Source: Acidobacteriota bacterium
Lineage (GTDB): Bacteria > Acidobacteriota > Polarisedimenticolia > Gp22-AA2
Assembly: GCA_016202915.1 (NCBI GenBank)
Contig: JACQNT010000234.1
Location: 1 to 5,809, forward strand
Length of the DNA: 5,809 bases
Direction of reading: 5' to 3'
In this document: one piece after another, positions 5,744 through 5,809 of the stretch
Position numbering within the stretch: the stretch's first letter is position 1
Layout: each line of letters opens with the position of its first letter
Translations under genes and position numbers: made by a program
Notes under the pieces: generated by a model
Database searches by the model: none
The model's input: the letters and a program-made list of their open reading frames with translations, nothing else
What the model was told of the DNA's origin: nothing

Positions 5744-5809
5744 TTATCTCTTGAAAATTCCGAGGAGGCCCCGCCGGCCGCCCTCTTCCGCCGCCAGCCC
5801 CTCCTGCGC
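5744..5809 (-). CDS. C-terminal end of an unidentified protein (partial)
   Basis: Read on the minus strand from the window edge, an open frame of 21 codons ends at TAA 5746-5744. It encodes an acidic, Ala/Gly-rich stretch followed by RRGLLGIFKR. The hydrophobic, basic finish resembles the end of a real protein, and the A/T-rich codons for Gly-Ile-Phe-Lys-Arg stand out from the GC-rich non-coding sequence that follows. A promoter and stem-loop between it and the kinase fit a gene ending here. Too little is present to name a family; the gene continues beyond the window. Confidence 0.45.
   Translation of the reverse strand, partial: AQEGLAAEEGGRRGLLGIFKR

Noticed and set aside
1..5809. Defence system, mobile element or CRISPR array
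   Set aside because: All sizeable coding regions are accounted for by housekeeping, transport and kinase genes; no transposase, integrase, terminal repeats or spaced direct repeats were seen.

Overview
The window is GC-rich bacterial chromosome with tightly packed genes, ATGA/GTGA-type overlaps and alternative GTG starts. A Ser/Thr kinase with an FxLYD-like sensor end, a LeuT-like sodium symporter and a housekeeping miaA-pgsA pair together suggest a GC-rich Gram-negative such as Acidobacteriota or a neighbouring soil/sediment phylum. This is an impression from gene content and composition; no rRNA or other marker is present to fix the taxonomy.

Layout. Plus strand, 10-1884: three genes run head to tail with overlaps. 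They are a 101-residue membrane protein with a C-terminal zinc-ribbon-like knuckle, miaA (tRNA A37 dimethylallyltransferase) and pgsA (CDP-alcohol phosphatidyltransferase). A TGATG junction at 8-12 suggests the cluster continues upstream of the window. The miaA start is ambiguous: the best ribosome-binding site and the ATGA overlap at 312-315 are out of frame with the MiaA protein, so the intact reading frame has to begin at GTG 287 unless one base is missing.

Minus strand, 3598 down to 1881: a transporter pair. The first gene is a close LeuT relative of the neurotransmitter:sodium symporter (NSS) family, with its sodium-site, gate and Glu290-equivalent residues intact but two methionines in the substrate pocket. 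It overlaps by GTGA a 46-residue single-span protein resembling MetS, the small subunit of MetPS-type methionine/alanine importers. A near-consensus sigma70 promoter (TTGACA, 17 bp, CATAAT) lies about 75 bases before the transporter ATG. The small-subunit gene converges on pgsA, and the two stop codons share a CTAG inside a GC-rich hairpin.

Intergenic region 3599-4065 (467 bases) carries the transporter leader and promoter and then about 360 bases with no credible gene but several perfect inverted repeats. The largest is a pair of 13-base arms enclosing two further nested stems; this could be a structured RNA or a dispersed palindromic repeat.

Minus strand, 5589 down to 4066: a transmembrane PknB-type kinase with a complete catalytic domain, one membrane span and an FxLYD-like extracytoplasmic domain. 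It has its own promoter and a strong hairpin just before its ATG. At the right edge (5809-5744, minus) lies the last 21 codons of another gene, followed by a stem-loop.

I see no defence system, mobile element, CRISPR array, tRNA or rRNA. The most novel material is the LeuT-type transporter with a MetS-like subunit and an altered pocket, the kinase-FxLYD receptor, and the palindrome-rich intergenic region.
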